Assembly: GCF_021117425.1 (NCBI RefSeq)
Contig: NZ_CP088298.1
Location: 1,302,001-1,366,000 of the forward strand
From: Brevibacterium zhoupengii
GTDB taxonomy: Bacteria; Actinomycetota; Actinomycetes; Actinomycetales; Brevibacteriaceae
DNA: 64,000 nt
Reading direction: 5' to 3'
The notes beneath the pieces were generated by a model. That model searched no databases and was not told where the DNA came from. It was given only the letters and a program-made list of their open reading frames with translations. Position 1 is the stretch's first letter. Every line of letters begins with the position of its first letter. This document shows, piece by piece, positions 8,985 to 18,478 of this stretch. Made by a program: the position numbers and the translations under genes.

Positions 8985-9672
8985 CTGCCTCGACGAAGGC
9001 CGCTGCGGTGTCAGGAACGATATTCTCATCGCCGGTGTCGGCGATGTTGGCGGCGGTGACGATGTTGTTGCCCACACGGCTGGTGACGGTGTCGGTGTTG
9101 AGAACGGTCTGGCCACCGGCTTCGATGTTGGCACGCACGCCCACGGTCTCGTCGGCGCCGTCAACGGTGGCGTCGAAGGTCTCGTAGGACATGTTCATCT
9201 CGATGCCCTGGGACTTGATGGTCACATCACTGCACTTCTCGGCGATCTTCGTCGAGTTCTTGAGCTGAGAACCGGCGGCATCCTCATCGGCCAAGCTCAT
9301 AAGGGCAACGCTCAACGTGTTGTCTGCGGAAGCTCCTGCCAAGGTGGTGCCGTTGCTCGACTCGCTGGCGTTGAGGGCAGACATTGCCAGATCCTTGCAC
9401 TCGGCAGGCTCGTATTCGGCACTTTCGAGAGCCTTGATGGCTTCGCTGCCCGAGGCGTCTCCGATGTCGACCGACTTGAACGACTGGCCACCGGCATCGG
9501 TGGATTCGATGATCTTCTTGAGCTGAGCTTCGTCGAGCTGCTTCGCCTCGGGTTTTTCGGCGGCCGCGGACTTCTGCTCTCCTGCAGCATCTTCTTTTGC
9601 GGGCCCGGATCCCGAACAGCCTGTCAGGGCCAATCCGGCGATGAGAGCGATGGCGGGGAGTACGCGTTTCAT
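8968..9672 (-). CDS. Secreted lipoprotein, unknown function
   Basis: About 234 residues. The start at 9672 gives a classic lipoprotein signal: 'MKRVLPAIALIAGLALTGC', with lipobox Leu-Thr-Gly-Cys and a GAGAGG ribosome site. The mature part begins with a Glu/Ala/Lys-rich linker, followed by a compact 150-residue domain with little Cys. An upstream in-frame start at 9699 adds nine polar residues and is unlikely. I do not recognise the domain. It lies 24 bp after the esterase gene and is probably co-transcribed with it, which suggests both proteins act outside the membrane. Confidence 0.82.
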   Translation of the reverse strand: MKRVLPAIALIAGLALTGCSGSGPAKEDAAGEQKSAAAEKPEAKQLDEAQLKKIIESTDAGGQSFKSVDIGDASGSEAIKALESAEYEPAECKDLAMSALNASESSNGTTLAGASADNTLSVALMSLADEDAAGSQLKNSTKIAEKCSDVTIKSQGIEMNMSYETFDATVDGADETVGVRANIEAGGQTVLNTDTVTSRVGNNIVTAANIADTGDENIVPDTAAAFVEAVKNAG

Positions 9673-9695
9673 AGGTGACCTCTCGGAGTCAACGT

Positions 9696-11228
9696 TCAAT
9701 CAGAAGGAGGAAAGGCGGTCACGATTTTGTGACCGTTATAACCATAAACAGAAGTTGCATTCGAGTTGGCATCGACATGTGCCGAATCCGACACATCTGT
9801 TGTTTCGGCTGCCGGCTCGTCTTCCTGCGCCGAGGCGATGTGCACTGTCGTGACCTCGGTCTGGCCCACGGTTGTGAAGTGCTGAGTGCGCTTGCCCGGG
9901 ATGATCGGGTCGTGCATGGCCGCGGCCAGACGACCCGTGAAGGTCAGGCGCCCCTTCTTGTCGGCCCGTTGCGGATAGTCGTTTGTTCCTGTGGGTCCGA
10001 CGACGGAGATGTCGTAGCGGCGGCCCGGTTCATACAGGCCCGGCGTGCGGACTCGGAAGCTTCCGGTACCGGTCAAGGAGAAGCCCGCCGCGCTGACCGA
10101 ACCGAAACACACGATCTGGGCCCGTCGTCGTGAGATCTCGACTCGCCACCCGTGGATGTCGAAGAGGGCATGGCCTGTCAGATACGAGAACTCGCCACCG
10201 TCGGCGACCCGGGGACCACCTCGGCGCTCGATGCTGCGACGGTCGGAGCTGGCATAGTCACGTTGGCGGCGCAGGGTCTTCAGCCAAGCTCCCAACTCGC
10301 GTTCCCAGCTGGTCCAGTTGTGCAGACCCGTGGTGCGGGGGAACCACGAGTGGCGGATTCCGAGTGAGTTCAACCGCGCGGAGAAGCGTTCTCCCTGCTG
10401 GTTGACCATGGACTCGAGGAGGTCACGGTCCTTTGACTCCTCGAGGCTGCCTGAGCCGGCGCTGAGCCACAGGTGCAGGCCCTGGAGGTTCTCCGCCAGG
10501 CCGTAGGGGGAGTTCGCGATCCATTCGCTGCGGTCGGCGACGGGATCGCCGAACAGGGTCATCGACTTTGCGCCCTCTCGCATGGCGATGATGTCGAAGG
10601 CCGGTATCGCAGACAGGGGGTCGAGTGGGGAGGAGAAGGCCGCGGCCCAGCTGTAGCGGTCCGGATGCCAGGCGGCGTATTTCATTGCCCCGTAGCCGCC
10701 CATGGACAGCCCTGCCAGGAGTTGGTTCTCCGGGGCGAAGTCCACCGAGAAGTTCTTGGCCAGGAATTCCGGGATCTCCTTGGTGTGGAAGGTCGGCCAG
10801 TCGTGGACCTCGCTGCCGACAGCCACACGAGAGTAGGTCCCTGCTCCTGCATCGGGCATGACGACCAGGTAGGGCGAGTCGAGTGTGAGCTCCTCGGCCG
10901 CACCGAAGTCGGTCCATGATCGGAAGTCATCGCCGCCGCCGTGATAGAGGTGGATGACCGGGCTGACCTCCTGCGGGATTCCGGGCAGCAGTACGCGCAC
11001 ACCGACGGTGCGACCCAGCGCGGGGGAGTAGATGAAGAACTCCCGCAGTCGGTTCGACAGCTTGCGTTTATCGCGGATGTGCCACTTCCTCGCGTCCTTG
11101 CCGCGAGGCTCGGGACCGAGGAACGAGCTGTTCTGGTCGAGGGTCGGGAAGCGTCCTCTGTGGGAGCGGGCGGCAGTCAGCGAACGGATTGCACGCGCCC
11201 CAACCGCGAAAAGAATCGATCGGCGCAT
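9696..11228 (-). CDS. Antigen-85/esterase-D-like alpha/beta hydrolase
   Basis: A 510-residue protein of the putative esterase family (COG0627-like). 'YHGGGDD' near 95-101 fits the oxyanion region, and the nucleophile elbow 'GLSMGGYG' at 173-180 places the catalytic serine at about 175. Acid and histidine candidates follow before residue 320. The N-terminus is basic with a short hydrophobic stretch, so export is possible but not clear-cut. After about residue 330 there is an extra 150-residue beta-rich segment and an Asn/Ala/Asp-rich tail not needed for the hydrolase fold. The substrate is unknown. Confidence 0.8.
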   Translation of the reverse strand: MRRSILFAVGARAIRSLTAARSHRGRFPTLDQNSSFLGPEPRGKDARKWHIRDKRKLSNRLREFFIYSPALGRTVGVRVLLPGIPQEVSPVIHLYHGGGDDFRSWTDFGAAEELTLDSPYLVVMPDAGAGTYSRVAVGSEVHDWPTFHTKEIPEFLAKNFSVDFAPENQLLAGLSMGGYGAMKYAAWHPDRYSWAAAFSSPLDPLSAIPAFDIIAMREGAKSMTLFGDPVADRSEWIANSPYGLAENLQGLHLWLSAGSGSLEESKDRDLLESMVNQQGERFSARLNSLGIRHSWFPRTTGLHNWTSWERELGAWLKTLRRQRDYASSDRRSIERRGGPRVADGGEFSYLTGHALFDIHGWRVEISRRRAQIVCFGSVSAAGFSLTGTGSFRVRTPGLYEPGRRYDISVVGPTGTNDYPQRADKKGRLTFTGRLAAAMHDPIIPGKRTQHFTTVGQTEVTTVHIASAQEDEPAAETTDVSDSAHVDANSNATSVYGYNGHKIVTAFPPSD

Positions 11229-11269
11229 GGGTCAACCGTAGAGAGTCAACGTGAACCGCAGGTGGGTTA

Positions 11270-13216
11270 GTGGTTGAATATCAGGTGATGTTGAATTCGA
11301 GCGCAGTAGCGCAGCAGATTGCCCGTGGGGTGGCTTCGTCCGGAGTCACCGAGGTCGTCATCGCGCCTGGTTCTCGGTCGGCGCCGTTGATCTATGCGCT
11401 CGCCCCCCTCGCCGAGGCGGGGGTGGTCCGTACGCATGTGCGCATCGATGAGCGTGATGCTGGGTTCCTGGCATTGGGGTTGGCGCGAGGTCTGCGCGCG
11501 AAGCAGAGTCGTGCCGGTGGCGCTGGGGCGCGAGCCAGTGATGCGGGCGCGCGTGCCGGAGCCGTTGCCTTGGTGACGACTTCAGGTTCGGCGGTGGCGA
11601 ATCTGCATCCTGCGGTGCTCGAGGCCTCCTACGGTCATCTTCCGCTCATTGCAATCACGGCAGACCGTCCCGCCCGACTGCGGGGGACTGGTGCCAATCA
11701 GACGATCGACGACCAATCGCAGGTACTCAGTGATGTGCGGGCCCACGTCGATGTGCCCGCGGGAAGTGCTGACGCAGGTCGCCTGTTCGCCGAGGCAGTT
11801 GCACATTCGCTGGGCACTGGTGCAGGCGCAGGTTCGGGCACGGGCACAGATTCGGGCCCGGGCACAGCTTCGGATTCGGATTCGGACTCGGGCATGGGCA
11901 CGGGCGAGGCCGGCCCCGTCCAGTTCAACGTGCAGTTCGATGTGCCTCTTGTGCCGACAGTGACGGAACTCGCCGAGTGGAAGGCAACAGCGCAGTCATT
12001 AGCGGCTGGGGGCGCGAATGAAGCCTCGAAAGCTGAGTTCGCGTTCGCGGACTCAGCTGTTGTCGCAGACTCAGCCAGAGACGTTTCCGTGACGGTTCTC
12101 CCGGGCACGGTCATCGTCGCCGGTGACGCAGGTGGTCACTCAGCCCATGTGTTGAAGTCATTGGCCGAGGAATACGCGATCCCTGTTCTGGCCGAGCCCT
12201 CGAGCCCCCTGACTTCCGAACTGCGAGGCTCGCGGTCCGCAGTCCCGGCACACGCGAGGGTGCTCAACGAAAGCGAGGATCTGCGCACAGCGATCAAGTC
12301 CGTGATCGTGCACGGAAAACCGACTCTGACCAGACCTGTTGCTGCTCTGCTTGCCGACTCCGAGGTATCGGTCCAGCGTTTGCCTGATGATGTCGACGCT
12401 GTGTCACTCTCGGTCCGGCGGTCGGAATCACCCGCGGTCGCCGCTGGTACCGGCAGCGGCGGCGACAGCACTGCCTCCGACGCTGCGGCCGACCCCAACA
12501 CCGTCTCCGGCGGGACACACTTCCACCCGAGCGTGGACACGAGCTGGCGAGATGAGTGGGTGAGAGCCGGTGAAGCAATCATCGCCCAATCGCGTCAGGC
12601 ACGTGGGGCCGAGTCGACGCAATCGAGCGCACGAGCGATCACCGAACAGTTGGCCAGCCGGGCGATCAACCTCTTCGCGGCGAGTTCAAATACGATCCGC
12701 TATCTCAGCGAAGCCACCGATGTCCGCGCGCACGTTCACGCGTCGCGCGGGCTGGCTGGTATCGATGGTCTGGTCTCGACGGCGGCTGGGCTGTCCCTTG
12801 GTCTTGGCAAGCAGGTGGTGCTCGTCATCGGTGACATCGCAATGCTCCACGATGTCGGCGGCCTGCTAACGCCGAGCGCAGAAGAGGCTGGGGACGTGAT
12901 CATCGTCGTCCTCAACGATGATGGTGGTGCGATTTTCTCCGGCCTCGAGCATTCGCAGGAACATGTGGCGCCGTACCTCGAAAGATATTTCACCGTTCCT
13001 CACGGTCGAGATTTCAAGAACCTCGCTGCAGGCTATGGATGGGAGTACTCCCGGGTGGGATTCCGCAAGGAGTCCAGTCTGCTCGACGATTTCATCGCGG
13101 AGTTCGAATCCAATTCAGAGATCGAGACAGCCGCGCGTGGTGTCGACGCATTGGAATCAAACCAGGTGACGCGGATGCGACGCGGCCGCCGGATCATCGA
13201 AGTTGACCTGACCTGA
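11270..13216 (+). CDS. menD: SEPHCHC synthase MenD with low-complexity insertions
   Basis: A 648-residue ThDP-dependent enzyme that condenses isochorismate with 2-oxoglutarate. 'VIAPGSRSAPL' near the N-terminus, 'RIDERDAGFLALGLA', and the ThDP-Mg segment from 'GDIAMLHDVGGLL' to 'LNDDGGAIFSGLEH' are typical MenD motifs. Usual length is about 550-580; the excess comes from three Gly/Ala/Ser/Thr/Asp-rich inserts (around residues 84-100, 180-215 and 390-415). The family N-terminus suggests the true start is ATG 11288 or TTG 11291, not GTG 11270; no ribosome site decides it. Confidence 0.93.
   Translation: MVEYQVMLNSSAVAQQIARGVASSGVTEVVIAPGSRSAPLIYALAPLAEAGVVRTHVRIDERDAGFLALGLARGLRAKQSRAGGAGARASDAGARAGAVALVTTSGSAVANLHPAVLEASYGHLPLIAITADRPARLRGTGANQTIDDQSQVLSDVRAHVDVPAGSADAGRLFAEAVAHSLGTGAGAGSGTGTDSGPGTASDSDSDSGMGTGEAGPVQFNVQFDVPLVPTVTELAEWKATAQSLAAGGANEASKAEFAFADSAVVADSARDVSVTVLPGTVIVAGDAGGHSAHVLKSLAEEYAIPVLAEPSSPLTSELRGSRSAVPAHARVLNESEDLRTAIKSVIVHGKPTLTRPVAALLADSEVSVQRLPDDVDAVSLSVRRSESPAVAAGTGSGGDSTASDAAADPNTVSGGTHFHPSVDTSWRDEWVRAGEAIIAQSRQARGAESTQSSARAITEQLASRAINLFAASSNTIRYLSEATDVRAHVHASRGLAGIDGLVSTAAGLSLGLGKQVVLVIGDIAMLHDVGGLLTPSAEEAGDVIIVVLNDDGGAIFSGLEHSQEHVAPYLERYFTVPHGRDFKNLAAGYGWEYSRVGFRKESSLLDDFIAEFESNSEIETAARGVDALESNQVTRMRRGRRIIEVDLT
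11815..11910 (+). repeat. Low-complexity Gly/Ser/Asp/Thr-coding repeat inside menD
   Basis: Degenerate 6-bp units (ggcaca/ggttcg/gattcg types) are repeated some 15 times and encode alternating Gly-Thr, Gly-Ser and Asp-Ser pairs. The reading frame is maintained. It looks like a replication-slippage-prone linker between MenD domains. Confidence 0.7.
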
Positions 13217-13333
13217 ATACACCTGCACCGAACTGATCTGAGGTCGGGGTGGTCCCGAAGTCCTCTGATATCTGGGCCGCGCGGGGATTGCAATTGGCTG
13301 GAAGGAATGCAGCTCCTCAGCCGCATTGCCTGT

Positions 13334-14800
13334 TCAGCCGGTATCTCTGAGGACTAGCTTCTCGAAGAGATCTTCTACGGGGCTCGGGGTGAGGAAGTCG
13401 ACAACGTCATCTCTCGTCTCTTCGGTGGAGGTCGTGTTCGTCTCCGTCGAAGAAGCCGTGTTCGCATTCATGGTGGAAGTCGTACTCGGATCCGGCGGTG
13501 GATGACTGAACTTGGTGACGAACGGGGGAATGGCTGTTTCGTATTCTTCGCCGGTGGGCGTGGAGACGGTGAGGTCATCGGCAGTTGCCTCGTGCTTCCA
13601 CCCGGGATGTTCCTTGGCGTAATTGCAGGCCGCGCACAGTCCGGACGCGTTGGACCACTCAGTTTCGCCGCCCTCGGCGACCGGAGTCACATGATCGGCG
13701 TGCTTGATCGGGGCGTCGCACCACGGTGTCCGGCAGACATCGTCACGGAAGACGACCATTCGTCGCAGCAGACCACGGAACGTGCGTTTGCGCGAGTCCA
13801 TGCTGACCAGCTGTCCTGTGTCCGGTGATGTGAACATGCGCCGAATGAAAGTTCTGGCTCTATTCGCCGCCAGGAAGTTCCGTGCCGTCTTCGCAGGAAG
13901 CGGGCCATAGCTCGGAATCCACGCGGGAACCCGTCCGTCTGAGAAGAGACTCTCGGCTTCCATGACGACGTGGACTTCGGTGGGCACGCTGTCGGCAGAG
14001 TCCTGACCGGTAAGACGTTCCACGAAGATATCGGCCATCAGCTGATTGCGGGTACGGTCGAAGTCCTGGCCGATCATCCTGCGCTCGGCGGCGGTGGCCT
14101 CCAAATTCTCATAGGCAGCGACGGCCTGCTGCAGAGGCAACGTGGCACTGAGCTGTGCCATGCCGTTGTTGAGCGCCTTCAGGGACACATGACGGTCTGC
14201 CCTCGCCGATTCGGCTCTCTCATGTGCATTGTCGGACGACACATTGGCCGCCAGCGCGCGAGCTTCTGTACGCAGTCGGCGACTGCCGGCTGCCGAAGCC
14301 CGGTCTTTGAGTTCCTCGTCGACGAATTCACGCTCTTCGGGAGTGAGCCAGGAGGTCTCATCGGCGATGATGCGAGCTTTGGCTTCGGAGATGGATCCGC
14401 TGGCCAGGGCCTCAAACGTGCGGGGCAGATCGTTGACCACAGCTTTCGAGGTCGATAGAAATTTTCGTCCGGTCGAGGGCGATACTCTCTTGGCCAAGGC
14501 GATCTCATTGCCAGCGTATTTTCCCTGTTCCCGCTTCGGTACATCGTTGGCGGCGTCTTCGCGCTGGCGGTGCTGGTGAAAAGCCACAGCCTCTCGCGCC
14601 TGAGCAGCTGCCGCGGCCGACGTGAGCTCCTCGAGAGCGCGAATGCGAGTCTGAGCTTCCCACGCATCATCTGCCGGTTCGAGATCACGCAGTGTCTGGC
14701 ACCACCGACCGATATCGGTGGTGATGCCCGGTGTCCGGGCCCACGAACCAGGACCCCGATATTCGGGGTGGTCCGGGTCGTTCGCGGGATGCGTGAACAT
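13334..14800 (-). CDS. DUF222 / HNH endonuclease-signature protein
   Basis: A 488-residue protein with the actinobacterial arrangement of an alpha-helical DUF222 region followed by an HNH domain. The HNH signature is clear from 'CRTPWCDAPIKHADHVTPVAEGG' to 'LCAACNYAKEHPGW', with two Cys pairs and the catalytic His-Asp-His. The last 50 residues are a Thr/Ser/Asn-rich tail. Such genes occur in many copies in Actinobacteria; their biological role is unsettled. It separates menD from menF and is not expected to be part of the pathway. Confidence 0.85.
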   Translation of the reverse strand: MFTHPANDPDHPEYRGPGSWARTPGITTDIGRWCQTLRDLEPADDAWEAQTRIRALEELTSAAAAAQAREAVAFHQHRQREDAANDVPKREQGKYAGNEIALAKRVSPSTGRKFLSTSKAVVNDLPRTFEALASGSISEAKARIIADETSWLTPEEREFVDEELKDRASAAGSRRLRTEARALAANVSSDNAHERAESARADRHVSLKALNNGMAQLSATLPLQQAVAAYENLEATAAERRMIGQDFDRTRNQLMADIFVERLTGQDSADSVPTEVHVVMEAESLFSDGRVPAWIPSYGPLPAKTARNFLAANRARTFIRRMFTSPDTGQLVSMDSRKRTFRGLLRRMVVFRDDVCRTPWCDAPIKHADHVTPVAEGGETEWSNASGLCAACNYAKEHPGWKHEATADDLTVSTPTGEEYETAIPPFVTKFSHPPPDPSTTSTMNANTASSTETNTTSTEETRDDVVDFLTPSPVEDLFEKLVLRDTG

Positions 14801-14916
14801 GTGACAAGGGTATGCCGAGGCACTGACACAGCCACTGACACGAGCCGCCAGAACCTTGACGCAGTGTCAATCCGGTGAGGCCACTGGCCTGTCAATCCGG
14901 CGAAGCAGTCAGACTA

Positions 14917-14992
14917 TTATTTCAACCCCAGCGCCTGGTTAGTCCAACCGAGCGTCCAGTTACCCTGACGCGCGTTATTCCAACCCCAGCGC
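14917..14992. repeat. Degenerate repeats of the menF 3' end
   Basis: The 18-mer covering the menF stop (14975-14992) recurs with one mismatch at 14917-14934. A third, more degenerate copy starts at 14939. On the minus strand the copies read like the last codons '..ALGLE-stop'. They look like small tandem duplications of the gene end; no function is implied. Confidence 0.5.
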
Positions 14993-16339
14993 ACGGCGCA
15001 TCGGAGCGAATTTGGCTTCGGTCTCGGCCACCTCGGCGAGGGGATCCGAATCGGGCATGATGCCCGCACCGGCGAACAGACGGATCCGATTGCGGTCCTC
15101 GAGCTGTCCACAGCGCAGAGCGATGCCGAACTGTCCGTTGCCGCGATCGTCCATCCAGCCGACCGGTCCCGAATACCGTCCGCGATCAAGTGGCTCCAGC
15201 TCATCCACGTGGGCGACCGCGCTGGCCTGCGGGTATCCGCCCACAGCGGCGGTCGGATGCACGGCGGCTGCGATGTCGAGGGCATTGAGGCAGGAGTCCT
15301 CCGGCAGGTGCGCAGAGGCGTCGGAGGCCGAATGGATGACGTTGGCCAGAGGCAGCAGGTGCGGTCGCTCATCGACGCTGACATCGTCGGCGACAGAGCT
15401 GAGACTGCGCTGCAGTGAGGCGATCGCGAAGGCGTGCTCGGTGCTGTCCTTGTGCGCGCTCAGCAGCTTCCTGGCCGCAGGCATCTCCGAGGTCGGGTCG
15501 TTCTCCACCCGATACGTGCCCGCGAGCACGCGCGAGGTCACACGGGCGTTCTCCACCCCGATGAGCAGCTCCGGGGTGGATCCGATGAGACCCGCGACAT
15601 CGAAGGTCCAGCAGCTGGGGTAGCTGCGGTTGAGCTCACCCAGCACGGACCGCACATCGATGTCATCATCGGAGGTGACCAGCTCGTCCCGAGCCAGCAC
15701 GATCTTGCGCAGCGTGGAATCCTCGGTGAAGGGGTCCACCTCGGCGGAGTCTCCGACGGGGGTGAGCATCTGCGAGACCTTGGCGACCAGGTCCGCCCAC
15801 GAGGAACTGTCAAGATCACCGGGGGAGGACGTCGCCGAGGTGACCCGGCGCAGCGGTTCGGACTTGAGCACCGGTGGGACCGGGGTTGCGCCCTCGGTCA
15901 TGATCGATGTCATCCAGACGCGCCCGCCTCGGCGTCCGAGGACGAATTCGGGGATATGGATGAGGGAGTCGACCTCGGACTCGCCGGAGTAGGCGACTGT
16001 GGCGAAGCACATCAGTCCCGAGCCGAGCATGTCGACCTCGTCTTCGATGCTCGCGGCGTCCGTGATGGCCTTCCAAGCACTGGAGAGCTCGGTGAAGCGG
16101 TCGCGGCCGCGGGCGCGGATGCGCAGTGTGCGGCCGAAGCCGATGAGGCCCGAGGTGTCGCGGACCCAGCAGGAGAACGCCGAGGTGGGCAGGAGTTCCA
16201 GCGTCTCCTCGACGGAGGTGGGAAGCCCGGATTCGAATGGGAAACCCGGGCCCGGTTCGACGTCGTCGACGAAGCGAGAACTCACGTGCAGGCGCGGGGG
16301 TGCGGTGCAGATGTCAGAGGTGCTGAAGGTCGTAGTCAT
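14975..16339 (-). CDS. menF: Isochorismate synthase MenF
   Basis: A 454-residue chorismate-utilising enzyme giving isochorismate, the entry step to menaquinone. Family motifs include 'HPTAAVGGYP', 'YSGPVGWMDDRGNGQFGIALRC' (split here by family-typical spacing) and the C-terminal 'FAGAGIMPDSDPLAEVAETEAKF'. Context with menD and menG favours MenF over a siderophore EntC. It is divergent from menG, with about 150 bp between the starts. Confidence 0.93.
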   Translation of the reverse strand: MTTTFSTSDICTAPPRLHVSSRFVDDVEPGPGFPFESGLPTSVEETLELLPTSAFSCWVRDTSGLIGFGRTLRIRARGRDRFTELSSAWKAITDAASIEDEVDMLGSGLMCFATVAYSGESEVDSLIHIPEFVLGRRGGRVWMTSIMTEGATPVPPVLKSEPLRRVTSATSSPGDLDSSSWADLVAKVSQMLTPVGDSAEVDPFTEDSTLRKIVLARDELVTSDDDIDVRSVLGELNRSYPSCWTFDVAGLIGSTPELLIGVENARVTSRVLAGTYRVENDPTSEMPAARKLLSAHKDSTEHAFAIASLQRSLSSVADDVSVDERPHLLPLANVIHSASDASAHLPEDSCLNALDIAAAVHPTAAVGGYPQASAVAHVDELEPLDRGRYSGPVGWMDDRGNGQFGIALRCGQLEDRNRIRLFAGAGIMPDSDPLAEVAETEAKFAPMRRALGLE

Positions 16340-16487
16340 TTCAGCCCCACTCTAGTCCAGAAAATCGTCGCATCCGCCCCAGCGAATTCGCCGAAGTGCG
16401 CTGACTGTGGCGAGTTCCACACGGCGAACAGCAGGGAAACCGGCCCGCGAATTCGCCCCCGGGTTCAGGTGTTGAGACAATGGTGGC

Positions 16488-17180
16488 ATGAACCGTGCTC
16501 AGCTGGACAAGCAGCCCGACGACGTCGCGTCGATGTTCGATGACGTCGCCTCCCGCTACGACCTCACCAACGACGTGCTCACCTTCGGCCTGGCGCGCAC
16601 CTGGCGCCGGACGGTCGCACATTCGGTGGCTGCCGGCCCCGGCGAACGTGTCCTCGATCTTGCAGCCGGGACGGGAACGTCATCGATGACATTCACCCAT
16701 CACGGCGCCGAGGTCGTCGCCGGCGACATCTCACAGGGCATGCTCTCCGAAGGGCGCCGCAGACACCCCAAGATCGACTTCATCTACGCCGATGCGATGG
16801 ACCTGCCGTTCTCCGATGCCAGCTTCGACGTCGTCACGATCTCCTTCGGCATTCGCAACGTCAATGACGTGGACACCGCATTGGCAGAGATGCTGCGCGT
16901 GCTCAAGCCCGGTGGCCGCCTCATCATCTGCGAGTTCTCGACCCCGACATTCGACCCCTTCAGCCTCGTCTACAAGGAATACCTGATGCGGGCCCTGCCC
17001 GCTGTGGCGAAGGCTGTGTCCTCGAACCCCGAGGCCTATGTCTACCTCGCCGAGTCGATCCGCGCCTGGCCTGACCAGGACGAATTCGCTCAGCAGATCC
17101 TCGACGCGGGCTTCGACCAGGTCAAGCATCGCAACCTCACGGGCGGAATCGTCGCCGTCCACCACGCCCTCAAGCCGTGA
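16488..17180 (+). CDS. menG: Demethylmenaquinone methyltransferase MenG/UbiE
   Basis: A 230-residue SAM-dependent C-methyltransferase that completes menaquinone. The SAM-binding motif '[13 protein letters not shown]' lies near residues 49-61. The UbiE signatures '[17 protein letters not shown]' and '[14 protein letters not shown]' are both present. The ATG is clear, and the 3' end overlaps the next start by 4 bp (GTGA), so translation of the following reductase is probably coupled. Confidence 0.95.
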   Translation: MNRAQLDKQPDDVASMFDDVASRYDLTNDVLTFGLARTWRRTVAHSVAAGPGERVLDLAAGTGTSSMTFTHHGAEVVAGDISQGMLSEGRRRHPKIDFIYADAMDLPFSDASFDVVTISFGIRNVNDVDTALAEMLRVLKPGGRLIICEFSTPTFDPFSLVYKEYLMRALPAVAKAVSSNPEAYVYLAESIRAWPDQDEFAQQILDAGFDQVKHRNLTGGIVAVHHALKP

Positions 17181-18478
17181 ACGAATTCTCCGCCGAGGTC
17201 ATCGTCGTCGGGGCGGGTCCTGCCGGATCGGCCATCGGCACCTACCTCGCTCAGGCCGGCCATGAGGTCATCATCCTGGAGAAATCCGGGTTCCCCCGCG
17301 ACAAGATCTGCGGCGATGCCCTGACCCCGCGCGCGGTCAAAGAGGTCGGCTACCTCGGTATGGAGACCCCCGAATCCGAGGGGTGGCACAAGAACCGGGG
17401 ACTGCGCCTCATCGGCGGCGGGCATCGGTTGGAGATCGACTGGCCCGATATCGACGGCACCCCGAACTATGGGCTGACGAAGCCGCGGATGGGCATGGAC
17501 GAGGCATTTGCCCGTCACGCCCAGCGCAGCGGTGCCAGGCTGTTCGAGCAGGTCAAGGCCATGTCCCCGGACATCGGCGAGGACGGCTGGATTCAGGGCG
17601 TCCACGCCTCCGGCACCGACCATCGTGGTCGCAGGGTGGGCCCCGAGGCACACTTCAGCGCCCCAATCGTCATCGCCGCCGACGGCGTCTCCTCACGTCT
17701 GGCAGTGGCCATGGGCTTGGAGAAGCGCGACGACCGACCGATGGGTGTGGCCGTGCGCGCCTACCATTCCTCGCCAAGGCATGCCGACGACTACATCGAG
17801 AGCTGGGTCGAGATGCGCTCGCGCAATTCGGCAGGCGAGTCCGAGGTTCTGCCCGGCTATGGCTGGCTCTTCCCCCTGGGCGACGGCACGATCAACATCG
17901 GTGCCGGTCTGCTGGACTCCTCGCCTCAGTTCGGATCCGTCGACTTCCGCACCATGATGGGACAGTGGATCGCGGACATGGGGCACGAATGGGGCATCGA
18001 CGAATCCACTTCGTTGGGGCCGATCAAGTCCGCGGCACTGCCGATGGCCTTCAACCGGACTCCGCACTTTCACAAGGGACTCCTGCTCGTCGGTGATTCG
18101 GGTGGGATGGTCAATCCATTCAACGGCGAAGGCATCGACTATGCCCTCGAGTCCGCTCGTCTGGCCGCCGAGGTGATCTCCACTTATTCCCGCTACCCGA
18201 AGCATGTGATGCGTGAGAAGCTGCAGGAATACCCGGCACTCGTGGGCGACTCCCTGGGCGGCTACTTCACTCTGGGACGCGTTTTTTCCGCCATTATCGG
18301 CCACCCTGCACTCATGCAGTTCGGAATCAAGTACGGTATGGGTGTTGACGTTGTGATGGAGTTCGTCGTGAAATTGTTGGCGAACCTCTACCGCGACCCG
18401 AAGGTCTCTGAGGCTGATCTCATCGACCGGGTGATTTCAGCTCTCACCCGAATCGTGCCTGCCACCAGCAATGCATGA
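17177..18478 (+). CDS. Geranylgeranyl-reductase-family FAD enzyme (menaquinone reductase MenJ-like)
   Basis: A 433-residue flavoprotein. The N-terminal Rossmann motif '[19 protein letters not shown]' is followed by '[16 protein letters not shown]', the signature of geranylgeranyl reductases. The second FAD contact '[23 protein letters not shown]' is near residue 300. Mycobacterial MenJ of this family saturates one isoprene unit of menaquinone. The overlap with menG upstream and the polyprenyl synthase downstream makes that substrate likely here, by inference. Confidence 0.88.
   Translation: MNEFSAEVIVVGAGPAGSAIGTYLAQAGHEVIILEKSGFPRDKICGDALTPRAVKEVGYLGMETPESEGWHKNRGLRLIGGGHRLEIDWPDIDGTPNYGLTKPRMGMDEAFARHAQRSGARLFEQVKAMSPDIGEDGWIQGVHASGTDHRGRRVGPEAHFSAPIVIAADGVSSRLAVAMGLEKRDDRPMGVAVRAYHSSPRHADDYIESWVEMRSRNSAGESEVLPGYGWLFPLGDGTINIGAGLLDSSPQFGSVDFRTMMGQWIADMGHEWGIDESTSLGPIKSAALPMAFNRTPHFHKGLLLVGDSGGMVNPFNGEGIDYALESARLAAEVISTYSRYPKHVMREKLQEYPALVGDSLGGYFTLGRVFSAIIGHPALMQFGIKYGMGVDVVMEFVVKLLANLYRDPKVSEADLIDRVISALTRIVPATSNA

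Noticed and set aside
15434..16543. Plus-strand open frame of 369 codons opposite menF
   Set aside because: Antisense to a well-supported isochorismate synthase and runs into the menG promoter region.
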